Shown: one piece after another, positions 1 through 8,595 of the stretch
Position numbering within the stretch: position 1 is the first letter of the stretch
Layout: every line of letters begins with the position of its first letter
Assembly (NCBI RefSeq): GCF_000620125.1
Contig: NZ_JHVL01000007.1
Span: 1 to 64,000, forward strand
DNA length: 64,000 bases
From: Clostridiisalibacter paucivorans DSM 22131
GTDB taxonomy: Bacteria; Bacillota; Clostridia; Tissierellales; Clostridiisalibacteraceae
Direction of reading: 5' to 3'
The notes under the pieces: generated by a model
Database searches by the model: none
Seen by the model: only the letters and a program-made list of their open reading frames with translations
Told to the model about the DNA's origin: nothing
Translations under genes and position numbers: made by a program

Positions 1-234
1 AAATGTTTCCATTACAATTTTAAGTTTATCTTCTTTTCTCCATCTCTTAAGTCGATTAGGATTACTATTGGGTATTAATTTGCCTTCTATTCTAGCTTTT
101 CTCTTCCACCCATAGATAGTGTTTGTAGATACTCCTGTTTCCTTAGATACCTGTGATACTTTTTTATTTATTGGCGGAGATATTTGCCTTAATATATCTT
201 CAATGTATTCTTTATTATAGCTCTTATTTTTCAT
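1..234 (-). CDS. IS3-family-like transposase OrfA, N-terminal part (runs off window edge)
   Basis: A minus-strand frame of 78 visible codons starts at an ATG preceded by AAAGGATG and continues past the left edge. Residues 24-45 form a helix-turn-helix (VSQVSKETGVSTNTIYGWKR), followed by RWRKEDKLKIVMET, a segment typical of one branch of IS3-type OrfA proteins, which bind the terminal inverted repeats. Just upstream lies what looks like the element's end, beginning TGTGTTAGAATAG near position 299, fused directly to the flippase gene. Orf B and the other end are outside the window, so the exact IS cannot be named and a target-site duplication cannot be checked. Another HTH transposase family is possible. 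Confidence 0.7.
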   Translation of the reverse strand, partial: MKNKSYNKEYIEDILRQISPPINKKVSQVSKETGVSTNTIYGWKRKARIEGKLIPNSNPNRLKRWRKEDKLKIVMETF

Positions 235-286
235 ATAGATTGTCATCCTTTCTTTACTCACAATTATTATAACATCTATATGACAA

Positions 287-1450
287 CTATTCTAACACAG
301 GGGGATAAGCTAAAGCAATATCAACTAAACTGCCTGTTATTGTTGACACAAAAAGTTTGTTTGTTGCATTTTTGTGATAAAATAATATGTTTACATAAAA
401 ATAATATATAGATTTGATCGAATAAGCTAAAGTTAATATTGGCACTACAGTCCACGACAATATATATTTATCTTCTGTCATTAAAATAATTAACTCTTGG
501 GAAAATAATCCAATTAATAAATAGATTATCGAATACGGTAATAGTAAAAATTTTGAAAAATCGACAATTTCTTTTTTGCTATTTTGTCTATTAGATTGCA
601 TTTGTTCATAAAACCAAGGAGAAAACGCTTTGTTAACAGCAACTTGAACTGTATCAATTATTATTGAAAATTGGACTGCAATACCATATAAACCTACCGA
701 TGCTAAAGTTCCATTGAAATTAATAAAAATTCTAGATGCAAATGTTGCAATGTGAGTAGATAAATTATGTGGCATCAATGGGATAGAATACCTTAATGCT
801 TCTTTCAAAATATTTAAATCAATACAAAACGTTATTAAATTGTTTTGCATCAAATCAAGTATCATATAAAAGAAGTATCCAATATTAACAAGAAAAGTAG
901 CGATCACTATACCACTTAAACCGTAATCTAAGACTATCAAGAAGACTATATTAAGGGATACTTGAACGAAAAAGAAACTTAAATTTGCTAAGGTTAGTTT
1001 TCTTCCTTGTTGCATTCCTTGAAGAATACTTTGATGTAATGTATGCATCGTGACAAAAGTTAATGTAAACATTACAATTAGTATTATTGGATAAAACTTT
1101 ACTCCCTCAAAAAATACGGAAATCACCATATCCTTAAGTAAAATACTTAAACTGAAGAAAGAAACTCCTGATACTAATATAAAAAATATGACTGTACTGT
1201 ATAGCCTCTTTAATTTTTCTTGATCACTTTTATAATCTGTATAAAATCTTATCACCGCGGAATATAGTGAGAACGCAATGATGTATGTTGCAACCCCATT
1301 AAAACCATTGATGAGATTTATTACTCCATAGTCTGCCGGAGATAAATAGTGTGTATATATAGGTAATAACAAAAATCCAAAACCTTTAATGAGCAAAGTA
1401 CTAATAATATATAGTATAGAATTAGTCAGCACTCGTTTTTTTTTATTCAT
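287..1450 (-). pseudogene. Wzx-like polysaccharide flippase, C-terminus replaced by IS end
   Basis: This is an integral membrane protein of the MATE/Wzx (MurJ-like) type that would flip lipid-linked oligosaccharide units across the membrane. The N-terminus has the usual pattern (LIKGFGFLLLPIYTHYLSPADYG) and about ten hydrophobic segments follow. The frame ends after 387 residues where members usually have 430-500. The last residues (PPVLE) are encoded by CCCCCTGTGTTAGAATAG, which is the terminus of the adjacent IS-like element, so the last membrane helices are missing. The gene is the last of the operon seen here; its lost part may lie beyond the insertion. Start chosen at the ATG after AAAGGTAG. 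Function is probably lost or impaired. Confidence 0.8.
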
Positions 1451-1456
1451 AAAAAT

Positions 1457-2704
1457 CTACCTTTCAACTGATTTACTTTGATGTGTTGTTTTTTCTTTTT
1501 TATAAACGTGTATAGATAGATATGCTAAACAAATAAATAGTTGTGAATAATAACTCGAAACTCCTATACTACCAATATCTAGAACTAATAAAGTGAAAGT
1601 TGTTATTAACGAAAATAGAACTAAACATGAGCCTTTTTTTATGTACCTTAGACTTTGTTTAACAATATTTACAAGTATATAATAGTAAACAATAAAACCA
1701 GTCATACCCAACCCTACTAATAACTCAATATAGTTATTGTGTGCATACATTTCTCGCCCAAAATTAAGTCCGTATAAGACTTTATAGCTTCCCATCCCAT
1801 GTCCAATGATTGGATTGTTCATAAATTCCTTTAAACCAAATCTCATCATTAATAATCTGACTTCATCACTATATTGAACTGCTTGACTTTTAGATTCAAC
1901 TGATAAAAATATGCTCAGTAAACTTTGTATTCTCATTCCAATCATATTAAATAGAGCTTGATTATTCATCACAATAAAAAATAAAAAATACATAGATATT
2001 GATCCAATTAGAATATATTTAATCCTCTTTCTTTTATTCAGTAAATATAAGTACATTAATGGAGAAAATACAAGTACGAAAAAAGCCTGTCTTGATCCAC
2101 TAATTAATGCAATTACTGAAAAAACCAGAGCTAAAAACGAGTTAAAATTTTTGTTTATTTTTATAGTATTTTGATTACGAATTACAATATTTGCATAAGT
2201 AGCCAAGGCCATCAATGTTCCTATTCTATTTGCATTCCACTCATATCCATCAAAAATGATTCTTAGTCTAGATAACCCCAATGATGAAAAATCTATCAAA
2301 AGAATAATAAATAAAGCATTTATCGCAGCTGCATAAACAAAGATAGAGATAATCTCAAACAACTCTTTTTTTGTCTTTACTAAATTTGAGATATAACCTA
2401 ATGTAATAATAATCAATACTCCATTTTTGATGTAACCAAAAGTGTATTCTATGTTTTTAGTCCAAAGTAGTGAAGATACTAATAGAAAAATAAACATTGT
2501 CAACCAAATGATATAACGATTAATAACTAATTTCCCTTGAACACTCCTAATAAAAAAAAGAATTCCAATTGTTGCTATTAACGCCCATTGAAAAATCCCT
2601 CCCATAGCAGATGTAGCATAAGGATTTAATTGAACACTAATATAAATTAGGAGTATCAATTTATGGAATTTTGATAATCCACTCATATCTCTTTCATTAG
2701 TCAT
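1457..2704 (-). CDS. O-antigen ligase/polymerase-family protein (Wzy-like)
   Basis: A 415-residue membrane protein with about eleven hydrophobic helices and one large extracellular loop, the layout of Wzy polymerases and O-antigen ligases. The loop ends with AHNNYIELLVGLGMTG, matching the H-x-x-Y/F-x-E-x-L-x-x-x-G signature of the Wzy_C / O-antigen ligase family. In this operon, which has a flippase and a phosphoglycosyl transferase, the likely role is polymerising flipped repeat units on the outer face. The start follows GAAGGAGCAGG. It lies 6 bp upstream of the flippase gene and 33 bp downstream of a glycosyltransferase. The sequence alone does not separate polymerase from ligase activity. 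Confidence 0.8.
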   Translation of the reverse strand: MTNERDMSGLSKFHKLILLIYISVQLNPYATSAMGGIFQWALIATIGILFFIRSVQGKLVINRYIIWLTMFIFLLVSSLLWTKNIEYTFGYIKNGVLIIITLGYISNLVKTKKELFEIISIFVYAAAINALFIILLIDFSSLGLSRLRIIFDGYEWNANRIGTLMALATYANIVIRNQNTIKINKNFNSFLALVFSVIALISGSRQAFFVLVFSPLMYLYLLNKRKRIKYILIGSISMYFLFFIVMNNQALFNMIGMRIQSLLSIFLSVESKSQAVQYSDEVRLLMMRFGLKEFMNNPIIGHGMGSYKVLYGLNFGREMYAHNNYIELLVGLGMTGFIVYYYILVNIVKQSLRYIKKGSCLVLFSLITTFTLLVLDIGSIGVSSYYSQLFICLAYLSIHVYKKEKTTHQSKSVER

Positions 2705-2737
2705 TTATCCTGCTCCTTCATCTAAGATGAACTTTAT

Positions 2738-3820
2738 TTATAACTTTTCTATAAAAGAAATCCATCGTCCCATTATCTCTTCACTTGAATATTCTGTGAC
2801 TATTTCTTGTGCTAAAGTCCCATATCTTTCTGCTTCATTGGGATTCTCTAGTATATACCTAATAGCTCTACTAATACCTTTTGGATCTCCTGTAGGTACT
2901 AGTATCCCATTTTTATTATTGTCAATAAGTAATCTAGCACCACCCGGACTACAATCCGTAGAAACTACTGGAATGCCTAATGCCATAGCTTCTATCAATG
3001 CGTTAGGTATTCCTTCATAATCTGAAGTTAATACAAACACTTTTGCATCCCATATTTTCTCTAAAACATTCTCTACACGGCCCGCAAAAATTACGCTTTC
3101 CTCTAAGCCCTTGGTGTTGACAAGTTCTCTAATTAAGCTTTCATCTTTACCATCCCCATAAAATACCAAACTCAAATCTTTATGGTATTTTTTTATCTCA
3201 AAAAAAGCTTCTACCATTATATCTTGTCTTTTTTGTACAACATCAAACCTACCTACAAAAACAATTTTATTTTTCCTCCTACTATATGGAGCTCTTTTAA
3301 CCTTATTTATGTTTATTGGATTTGCAATAATAACCCCTTTAGATTGTATATTATTAGAAAAATATTTCATGGCCTCTTCAGTTTGAAAAACTATTCCATC
3401 TGCCAAATTAAAGAACGCTCTTCTTATCTTATGATTAAGTCCATTAACTGAGTATGGATCTGATCTCTCAGAAACTATAATTTTTCTTTTGCTGTTTATT
3501 TTATTGATTAGTATATATAAACTGCCGATAGGATCGCCAAAAGTAATAACTAAATCTGGCCTTACCTTTCTTATTACCCGATGTAATCGATATTCAGCTA
3601 TAATTGTTCCGAATAATAATCTCAATACTCTATTTTTACTTTGGTTAATATCTAGTCTAATTACTTCTATTTCCTCATTAATTTTTTGATGAGATTCTCC
3701 TGTATAAAACTCAATTATTGAAACCTTATATCCTGTATCACTCAATTGATTAGCTAACCAAATTATTATCTTTGATGCGCCACCATAGCTTATCTTAGGT
3801 ATTAACAATACAATATTCAT
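2738..3820 (-). CDS. GT4-family glycosyltransferase (PglH/EpsF-like)
   Basis: A 360-residue cytoplasmic retaining glycosyltransferase with the GT-B fold. It has an N-terminal glycine-rich acceptor domain (IPKISYGGASK) and a C-terminal nucleotide-sugar domain with KIVFVGRFDVVQKRQD and the E-x7-E motif in DYEGIPNALIEAMALGIPV. The STDCSPGGARLLI stretch after it is typical of GT4 enzymes that add HexNAc or Hex to undecaprenyl-linked intermediates. The start codon overlaps the end of the upstream glycosyltransferase gene by one base, which indicates coupled translation. Donor and acceptor sugars cannot be told from sequence. Confidence 0.87.
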   Translation of the reverse strand: MNIVLLIPKISYGGASKIIIWLANQLSDTGYKVSIIEFYTGESHQKINEEIEVIRLDINQSKNRVLRLLFGTIIAEYRLHRVIRKVRPDLVITFGDPIGSLYILINKINSKRKIIVSERSDPYSVNGLNHKIRRAFFNLADGIVFQTEEAMKYFSNNIQSKGVIIANPININKVKRAPYSRRKNKIVFVGRFDVVQKRQDIMVEAFFEIKKYHKDLSLVFYGDGKDESLIRELVNTKGLEESVIFAGRVENVLEKIWDAKVFVLTSDYEGIPNALIEAMALGIPVVSTDCSPGGARLLIDNNKNGILVPTGDPKGISRAIRYILENPNEAERYGTLAQEIVTEYSSEEIMGRWISFIEKL

Positions 3821-5001
3821 TAAGAAGTTTCCCTTTCCAAATTTTTAATGAAGTCATCTATGAAATTAAATCTTCTAGTTGAAATATTTTTTTTATCATA
3901 TTTTGAAGATACTTTGAAATTTCGTATAGCTTGTCTTTCTAATGAATCTAAAGTAAAAGTTCTTAATATATTGATAATCTCATTAATATTTGATTTTGTA
4001 TTTGAGAATATATATTCATTTTCTAAAAGTTCAGGTATACCACCAGTCGCAGCTCCGATACTAGGCAGCCCCCTACTCATTGCTTCAATTAATGCTCTTG
4101 GTAATCCCTCTTGTCTACTTGGCTGAATATATATATCAATTGTATCGAGCCATTCAAAAACCTTATCGTGGGATTTGGCACCTAGAAATTCAACTTGTTC
4201 TTCAACATTATATTTTTGGGCCATACTCTTTAGATATGAAGTATCGCCTCCACCCACTAATTGATATCTGTAATTGGTAACTCCACTTTCTTTTAATTTA
4301 CCTAGAGCCCCAATAACATATTGTTGTCCTTTATAACGAACGTCCACCGCTGCTGTCGTTCCTATCACAATCTCTAAGGATTTACTGCTTTTAATTTTTT
4401 CAATTCTCTTAGTTAGGACTGCATCATCCATCTTTGGCAACGTTACATTGGAACAATTAGTTTGCTTCCCTTTCGTAGGATATCTTTTTTGTAAAAACTG
4501 ATTAGTAACGTATATAACATAAGGCGCTTGTTGCAGTATTTTTTTTGTAGATCGCATCATAAAAGGTGCAACTAGTTTTCCTTTGAAGCTATGATTCCAT
4601 AAGGAATCCCATGGACAACCTACCATTTCTACTAAGTAAGGTTTGTTCTTCTGCTTTGCATATCTAATAATTTTTGAAGAATAAGTTCCTGGTATCCTTG
4701 CTATAATTACATCTACATCATTCACTATTTTCTTAGCTATACTTTCAAATAATCTGTTACTTCTAAAATAAGTTTTATAGTTGTGAATATCTGGAACTTC
4801 CACAAAAAACAAACCATTGCCTTCAAATTTATTAAATCCTGATATATATTCATCACTAATGCGTTGTTTACGACCAATTACATATAATTCATCAAAATGT
4901 TTTAGATATCTGTTCCAATAATTTGTGTCATATCCTCGAAGATACAAGTTTCCATTTGAGTCTTCAAAAAATTTCAGTCCGTGTGCAAATAATACCTTCA
5001 A
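3820..5001 (-). CDS. GT4-family glycosyltransferase
   Basis: A 393-residue GT-B enzyme. Visible features are the donor-site segment EIVIGTTAAVDVRYKGQQYV, the loop QVEFLGAKSHDKVFEWLD, and the catalytic E-x7-E motif in PSRQEGLPRALIEAMSRGLP followed by GAATGGIPELLE. The N-terminal acceptor domain (MKVLFAHGLKFFED) is more divergent than in its two GT4 neighbours, suggesting a different acceptor. The gene overlaps both neighbours by 1-4 bases in the same operon, so the three transferases are probably made together and act in sequence on one undecaprenyl-linked repeat unit. The substrate is unknown. Confidence 0.85.
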   Translation of the reverse strand: MKVLFAHGLKFFEDSNGNLYLRGYDTNYWNRYLKHFDELYVIGRKQRISDEYISGFNKFEGNGLFFVEVPDIHNYKTYFRSNRLFESIAKKIVNDVDVIIARIPGTYSSKIIRYAKQKNKPYLVEMVGCPWDSLWNHSFKGKLVAPFMMRSTKKILQQAPYVIYVTNQFLQKRYPTKGKQTNCSNVTLPKMDDAVLTKRIEKIKSSKSLEIVIGTTAAVDVRYKGQQYVIGALGKLKESGVTNYRYQLVGGGDTSYLKSMAQKYNVEEQVEFLGAKSHDKVFEWLDTIDIYIQPSRQEGLPRALIEAMSRGLPSIGAATGGIPELLENEYIFSNTKSNINEIINILRTFTLDSLERQAIRNFKVSSKYDKKNISTRRFNFIDDFIKNLERETS

Positions 5002-6146
5002 GCTCTCACCACCTTAATCATTCTTTCATATTCTTCTAATAGAGTATCCCAAATTTTATTTCTATCATATAAATCTTTCACTCTCTGAACTCCATTCTGC
5101 CCCATTTCTTTCCTTAATTCTGGATCTTCAATTAGAAGCAATAGAGCCTCGAATAAAGCACTCACATTTTTACTTTCAACAAGAATTCCAGTTTTTTGAT
5201 CTTCAATTGAATCTTTACATCCTACGATATTTGTTGTTATCACAGGGGATCCAACTGAGTTTGCTTCAATGTTAACTAATCCAAATCCTTCTCTCCAAGA
5301 AGGCAGAACAAAAATATCACAACAAGCCATATATTCTAATGGATTATCAACCTGTCCAAAATATTGTACATTAGGCAATTCTCTAATCTCATCAAACAAA
5401 ACACTATTTTGCACATTTTTAATTTCTGTTGGACCACATAGAATTAATCCAACATCATATTTTGACTCAACTAAATTCTTATATGCTCTTAATAGTTCAA
5501 AAACACCTTTTTCTTCTGTTATCCTTCCTACGAAACCTACTATTATTTCATGCTGCTTTATACCTAACTTAATAGCTATTTGTTCTCTATTGACTCGTAT
5601 TTCCTCTGACCTTCCGATATCAATTCCTTTAACGCTACCGTTTAATAAAACATTAACTTTTATATTTGATCCTAATCCCGAAGAAATTGTAAACTCTTTA
5701 AGACTATTACTAACAGCAAAAACCTTGGTTGAAAGACTGATTGTCGCTTTTTCCATCCATTTAATGATTGAACGTCTTGCTCCTACTTCACTAGGATACT
5801 TTAACCCATGTAGATGATATGGTCTATTCTTTATTCTAAGCATCCTTGCAGCTGACATCGCCAAAAGACCACCTTTAGGTGTATGTCCATGAACAATTTG
5901 TGGCTTTTCTTTTTTAAGAATAGATATTATTTTAATCAGTGCAGATAAATCTTTTATGGGATTTATACCTCTACTCATACTAACCGGATAGTATTTTATA
6001 TTACCAACTCTTTCTTGATATCGAACTTCTTCACCATCTGAGCAGATTACTATTAATTCATATCCTTTACTTTTCAATTTTTCGAATAATCCTTCTAAGA
6101 AGATTACCGACATTGAAACAGTAAATACATGTACTATTTTCTTCAT
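4998..6146 (-). CDS. GT4-family glycosyltransferase (PglA/EpsD-like)
   Basis: A 382-residue GT-B enzyme resembling PglA-type transferases, which add the second sugar to an undecaprenyl-diphospho-sugar primer. Seen directly: VHVFTVSMSVIFLEGLFEKL at the N-terminus, PQIVHGHTPKGGLLAM (the HGH acceptor-site motif), IVGFVGRITEEKGV, and the E-x7-E motif in PSWREGFGLVNIEANSVG with TTNIVGCKDSIED after it. Placement next to PglC-, PglD- and PglE-like genes supports, but does not prove, the PglA comparison. The start overlaps the stop of the upstream HprK-like gene as ATGA, so translation is probably coupled. Confidence 0.85.
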   Translation of the reverse strand: MKKIVHVFTVSMSVIFLEGLFEKLKSKGYELIVICSDGEEVRYQERVGNIKYYPVSMSRGINPIKDLSALIKIISILKKEKPQIVHGHTPKGGLLAMSAARMLRIKNRPYHLHGLKYPSEVGARRSIIKWMEKATISLSTKVFAVSNSLKEFTISSGLGSNIKVNVLLNGSVKGIDIGRSEEIRVNREQIAIKLGIKQHEIIVGFVGRITEEKGVFELLRAYKNLVESKYDVGLILCGPTEIKNVQNSVLFDEIRELPNVQYFGQVDNPLEYMACCDIFVLPSWREGFGLVNIEANSVGSPVITTNIVGCKDSIEDQKTGILVESKNVSALFEALLLLIEDPELRKEMGQNGVQRVKDLYDRNKIWDTLLEEYERMIKVVRA

Positions 6147-7192
6147 CTCTTTTTCTCTACTACTTCACTTAGAACTACATTTGCATAGTTTAGAGCATTT
6201 TCTTCAGAAATTGATGCATAGTTGCAGTTATCTATGAGTTTGCTTAATATTTTCTTCTCTGTCTCATACATTGCTTCCGGTGAAAACCCTTCGTTAAAGT
6301 AATCCATAACTACAATAGATGGTGCCTTATGATAATTAAATTCATATTTATTAAGGTTAATTAATTTCCTTAGGCCTTCAGCCTTATCTCTTTCGATATC
6401 GCTTTTTCCTCTTTCAAGAACGACAATATCCGTTGCTCTAGAAAAATGCTTAATACTATCTTCTCCAAGATATGTATCAATCGACTTGTTTTTCTTAAAG
6501 GAAATCAATTCCATGATTGGCAATACCGAGGTGATTTTGTTGACAATAGTATCAACTTTAGATTCGTTTATATCATCATAATATCTAAAGGTGCTTGTCC
6601 ACGGAACAGCCCATACATTTTCTCCATCTGTTAATGCAAAATCCTCTGCAATAAACTTGAAGTTATGGTCCTTACACAGCTGAATACTTGTGAGTGTTTT
6701 GCCTGTATTCGGCGGAGCAAATATAATAATCGATTGATTATCTTCATTAACTGCTGAACAATGTATAGTGGCTATCCCATTTTTTAATAGTAACCCTGCT
6801 GTAATATCAGTTAATGTGTATGACATTGAATGTAGACCCATTATTCTATGCTTCACATACTTCATATAGTTTTTGCCTACAATAACATTTATTTCGTTTC
6901 CATTAATCTCGATAGAATATCTTAATTTACTTTTGCCAAAGAAATTTCTTTCGTAGTAAACTTTATCCTCATTTCTGTTGGCGCTAAAATAATGGTATTT
7001 ACCCATTTTATCAAGACTAATATCTGCACCAAAAACATCATTTGAATGTCTTACATCTACATTAATTTTTATCTTACACTCATCGAACTTTTCTTTTGTA
7101 GATTCTGGAGCTACCGTTCCATAAGACCAAGGAAACTCTTTCTCATTTGTTTTAACCCCTAAAATACCATCAACATAAACAAAATAATTCAT
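6143..7192 (-). CDS. HPr-kinase-like P-loop protein in polysaccharide operon
   Basis: A 349-residue protein whose C-terminal half resembles the HPr kinase/PEPCK-type P-loop fold. The P-loop APPNTGKT lies near residue 160, preceded by GIATIHCSAV and followed by an acidic segment EDFALTDGENVWAVPW, in the place where HprK has its Asp-rich and nucleotide-base region. The N-terminal ~130 residues have no recognisable domain. Related HprK-like proteins occur in peptide-modifying and polysaccharide gene clusters, where the substrate is usually unknown. A kinase acting on a sugar or lipid intermediate, or a regulatory kinase, would fit. The ATG at 7192 is preferred because GAGGAAG sits just upstream; a TTG six bases earlier is also open. 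Confidence 0.6.
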   Translation of the reverse strand: MNYFVYVDGILGVKTNEKEFPWSYGTVAPESTKEKFDECKIKINVDVRHSNDVFGADISLDKMGKYHYFSANRNEDKVYYERNFFGKSKLRYSIEINGNEINVIVGKNYMKYVKHRIMGLHSMSYTLTDITAGLLLKNGIATIHCSAVNEDNQSIIIFAPPNTGKTLTSIQLCKDHNFKFIAEDFALTDGENVWAVPWTSTFRYYDDINESKVDTIVNKITSVLPIMELISFKKNKSIDTYLGEDSIKHFSRATDIVVLERGKSDIERDKAEGLRKLINLNKYEFNYHKAPSIVVMDYFNEGFSPEAMYETEKKILSKLIDNCNYASISEENALNYANVVLSEVVEKKR

Positions 7193-7235
7193 AATCAACT
7201 TCCTCTTTTCATATAATAGTGTGTTCTGGTTTGAT

Positions 7236-7856
7236 TTAATTTATCTTACTCACCGGAACCCCAACATATGTTCCAGGTTCAGTAATATCATTAACCACCA
7301 CAGCCCCCGCACCAACTTTGCAACCACTGCAGATATTCACGTTATTGCTTACAACACTTCCAATTCCTAGCCATGTACTTTTACCAATACTCACACTCCC
7401 CGCAATCCCAACACCAGGGGAAATGTGCACATAATCTTCTATCAAATTGTCATGATCTAAACTACAACTTGTATTGATAATGCATCCTTTGCCAATTTTA
7501 GTAGAACTGTTGATCACTGCTCCAGCCATTACTACTGTACCGATGCCTATCTCAACATCAGTACCAATAACTGCACTAGGATGAATCAGACTAACTACTG
7601 ATATTCCTTCATCTATCAATTTCTTTTGTATCTTCTCCCTCGTAGTATTATTTCCAATAGCAACAAAGAAGTCAGCTTCATCTTTATATATAAAAGTATC
7701 AGTAGTCTTACTAATAACTTCTAACCCCATAGATGTCTTAATAGACCCGTCATCATCGAGGAATGCGATACTTTGCCACTTATTCATTTTAATTGCGATA
7801 TCAGCGACAACCTTTCCGTGTCCACTGGCACCAATAATAATCAATTTGTCTTTCAT
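7236..7856 (-). CDS. NeuD/PglD-family sugar O/N-acyltransferase
   Basis: A 206-residue acetyl-CoA-dependent transferase. The N-terminal ~80 residues form the Rossmann-like sugar-binding domain (IIIGASGHGKVVADIA). The rest is a left-handed beta-helix of hexapeptide repeats (IGTDVEIGIG, TKIGKGCIIN, VSIGKSTWLG, CKVGAGAVVV). The His of SCSLDHDN matches the catalytic base of PglD/NeuD enzymes. Next to a PGT and a DegT aminotransferase, the best guess is acetylation of a UDP-4-amino-sugar, as in UDP-di-N-acetylbacillosamine synthesis; O-acetylation of another sugar cannot be excluded. Sixty-five bases separate it from the PGT gene. Confidence 0.85.
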   Translation of the reverse strand: MKDKLIIIGASGHGKVVADIAIKMNKWQSIAFLDDDGSIKTSMGLEVISKTTDTFIYKDEADFFVAIGNNTTREKIQKKLIDEGISVVSLIHPSAVIGTDVEIGIGTVVMAGAVINSSTKIGKGCIINTSCSLDHDNLIEDYVHISPGVGIAGSVSIGKSTWLGIGSVVSNNVNICSGCKVGAGAVVVNDITEPGTYVGVPVSKIN

Positions 7857-7921
7857 GATAAGTACATTCCTCTCTGAAATAATAAATATATGATTACAGT
7901 AATCTCTTAAGTCTAAATGTC

Positions 7922-8578
7922 TTAATTCTCAACCTTGCTTCCTTCAAAGTATTCCATCGTAACTGATGTATCTGAGCTAATACCTTCTTTTACAAAAACC
8001 TTCTTTATAGTAAGAAAAATAATCTTCCAATCACCTAACAAACTGACGTTATCTACGTACTCAACATCAAGATTGAACTTATCTTCCCAGCTGATAGCAT
8101 TACGCCCATTGACTTGAGCATATCCTGAAAGACCTGGTCTCACTTCATGTCTTCTTTTTTGATGGTCATTATAGAGCTCTAAGTACTGAATTAGTAAAGG
8201 CCTCGGTCCAACAATACTCATATCACCTTTAAGAATATTGAGCAGCTCCGGAAGTTCATCTAATGAAGTAGATCTTAGCATCCTACCAAACTTAGTAAGC
8301 CTCACTGAGTCTGGTAGCAACTCTCCACTCTCATCCCTCTCGTCAGTCATTGTTCTGAACTTATACATCGTAAAAATCTTCTCATTAAGCCCAGGTCTTT
8401 TCTGTTTAAACAGTACTGGACTACCCAGCTTTAACCTAACAAGAATCGCAACGATTATAATCACAGGACTTAAAATCATAATTGCCATCAAAGACAAAAT
8501 TAAGTCCATTGGTCGTTTGAGAAATCTTCCGTATATGCCCTTATTCACTTTAACTTCTTCTTTAACTTCACTCTGCAT
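7922..8578 (-). CDS. Polyprenyl-phosphate phosphoglycosyl transferase (PglC-like)
   Basis: A 218-residue monotopic phosphoglycosyl transferase, the enzyme that moves phospho-sugar from UDP-sugar to undecaprenyl phosphate and starts repeat-unit synthesis. It has the re-entrant membrane helix (KRPMDLILSLMAIMILSP), then GSPVLFKQKRPGLN, FTMYKFRTM, the catalytic Asp-Glu dyad in STSLDELPEL, and GDMSIVGPRPLL with RPGLSGYAQVNGRN. Size matches the short PglC/WecP-like class without extra N-terminal helices. It lies 17 bp downstream of the aminotransferase gene. Together with the PglD- and PglE-like genes, it points to a diNAc-bacillosamine-type first sugar. Confidence 0.9.
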   Translation of the reverse strand: MQSEVKEEVKVNKGIYGRFLKRPMDLILSLMAIMILSPVIIIVAILVRLKLGSPVLFKQKRPGLNEKIFTMYKFRTMTDERDESGELLPDSVRLTKFGRMLRSTSLDELPELLNILKGDMSIVGPRPLLIQYLELYNDHQKRRHEVRPGLSGYAQVNGRNAISWEDKFNLDVEYVDNVSLLGDWKIIFLTIKKVFVKEGISSDTSVTMEYFEGSKVEN

Positions 8579-8595
8579 TTATAAGCACCTACTTA

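Noticed and set aside
5269-5817. 182-codon plus-strand frame opposite a glycosyltransferase
   Set aside because: It lies fully antisense to a well-supported GT4 gene, has no RBS and an unlikely Ser/Leu-rich composition.
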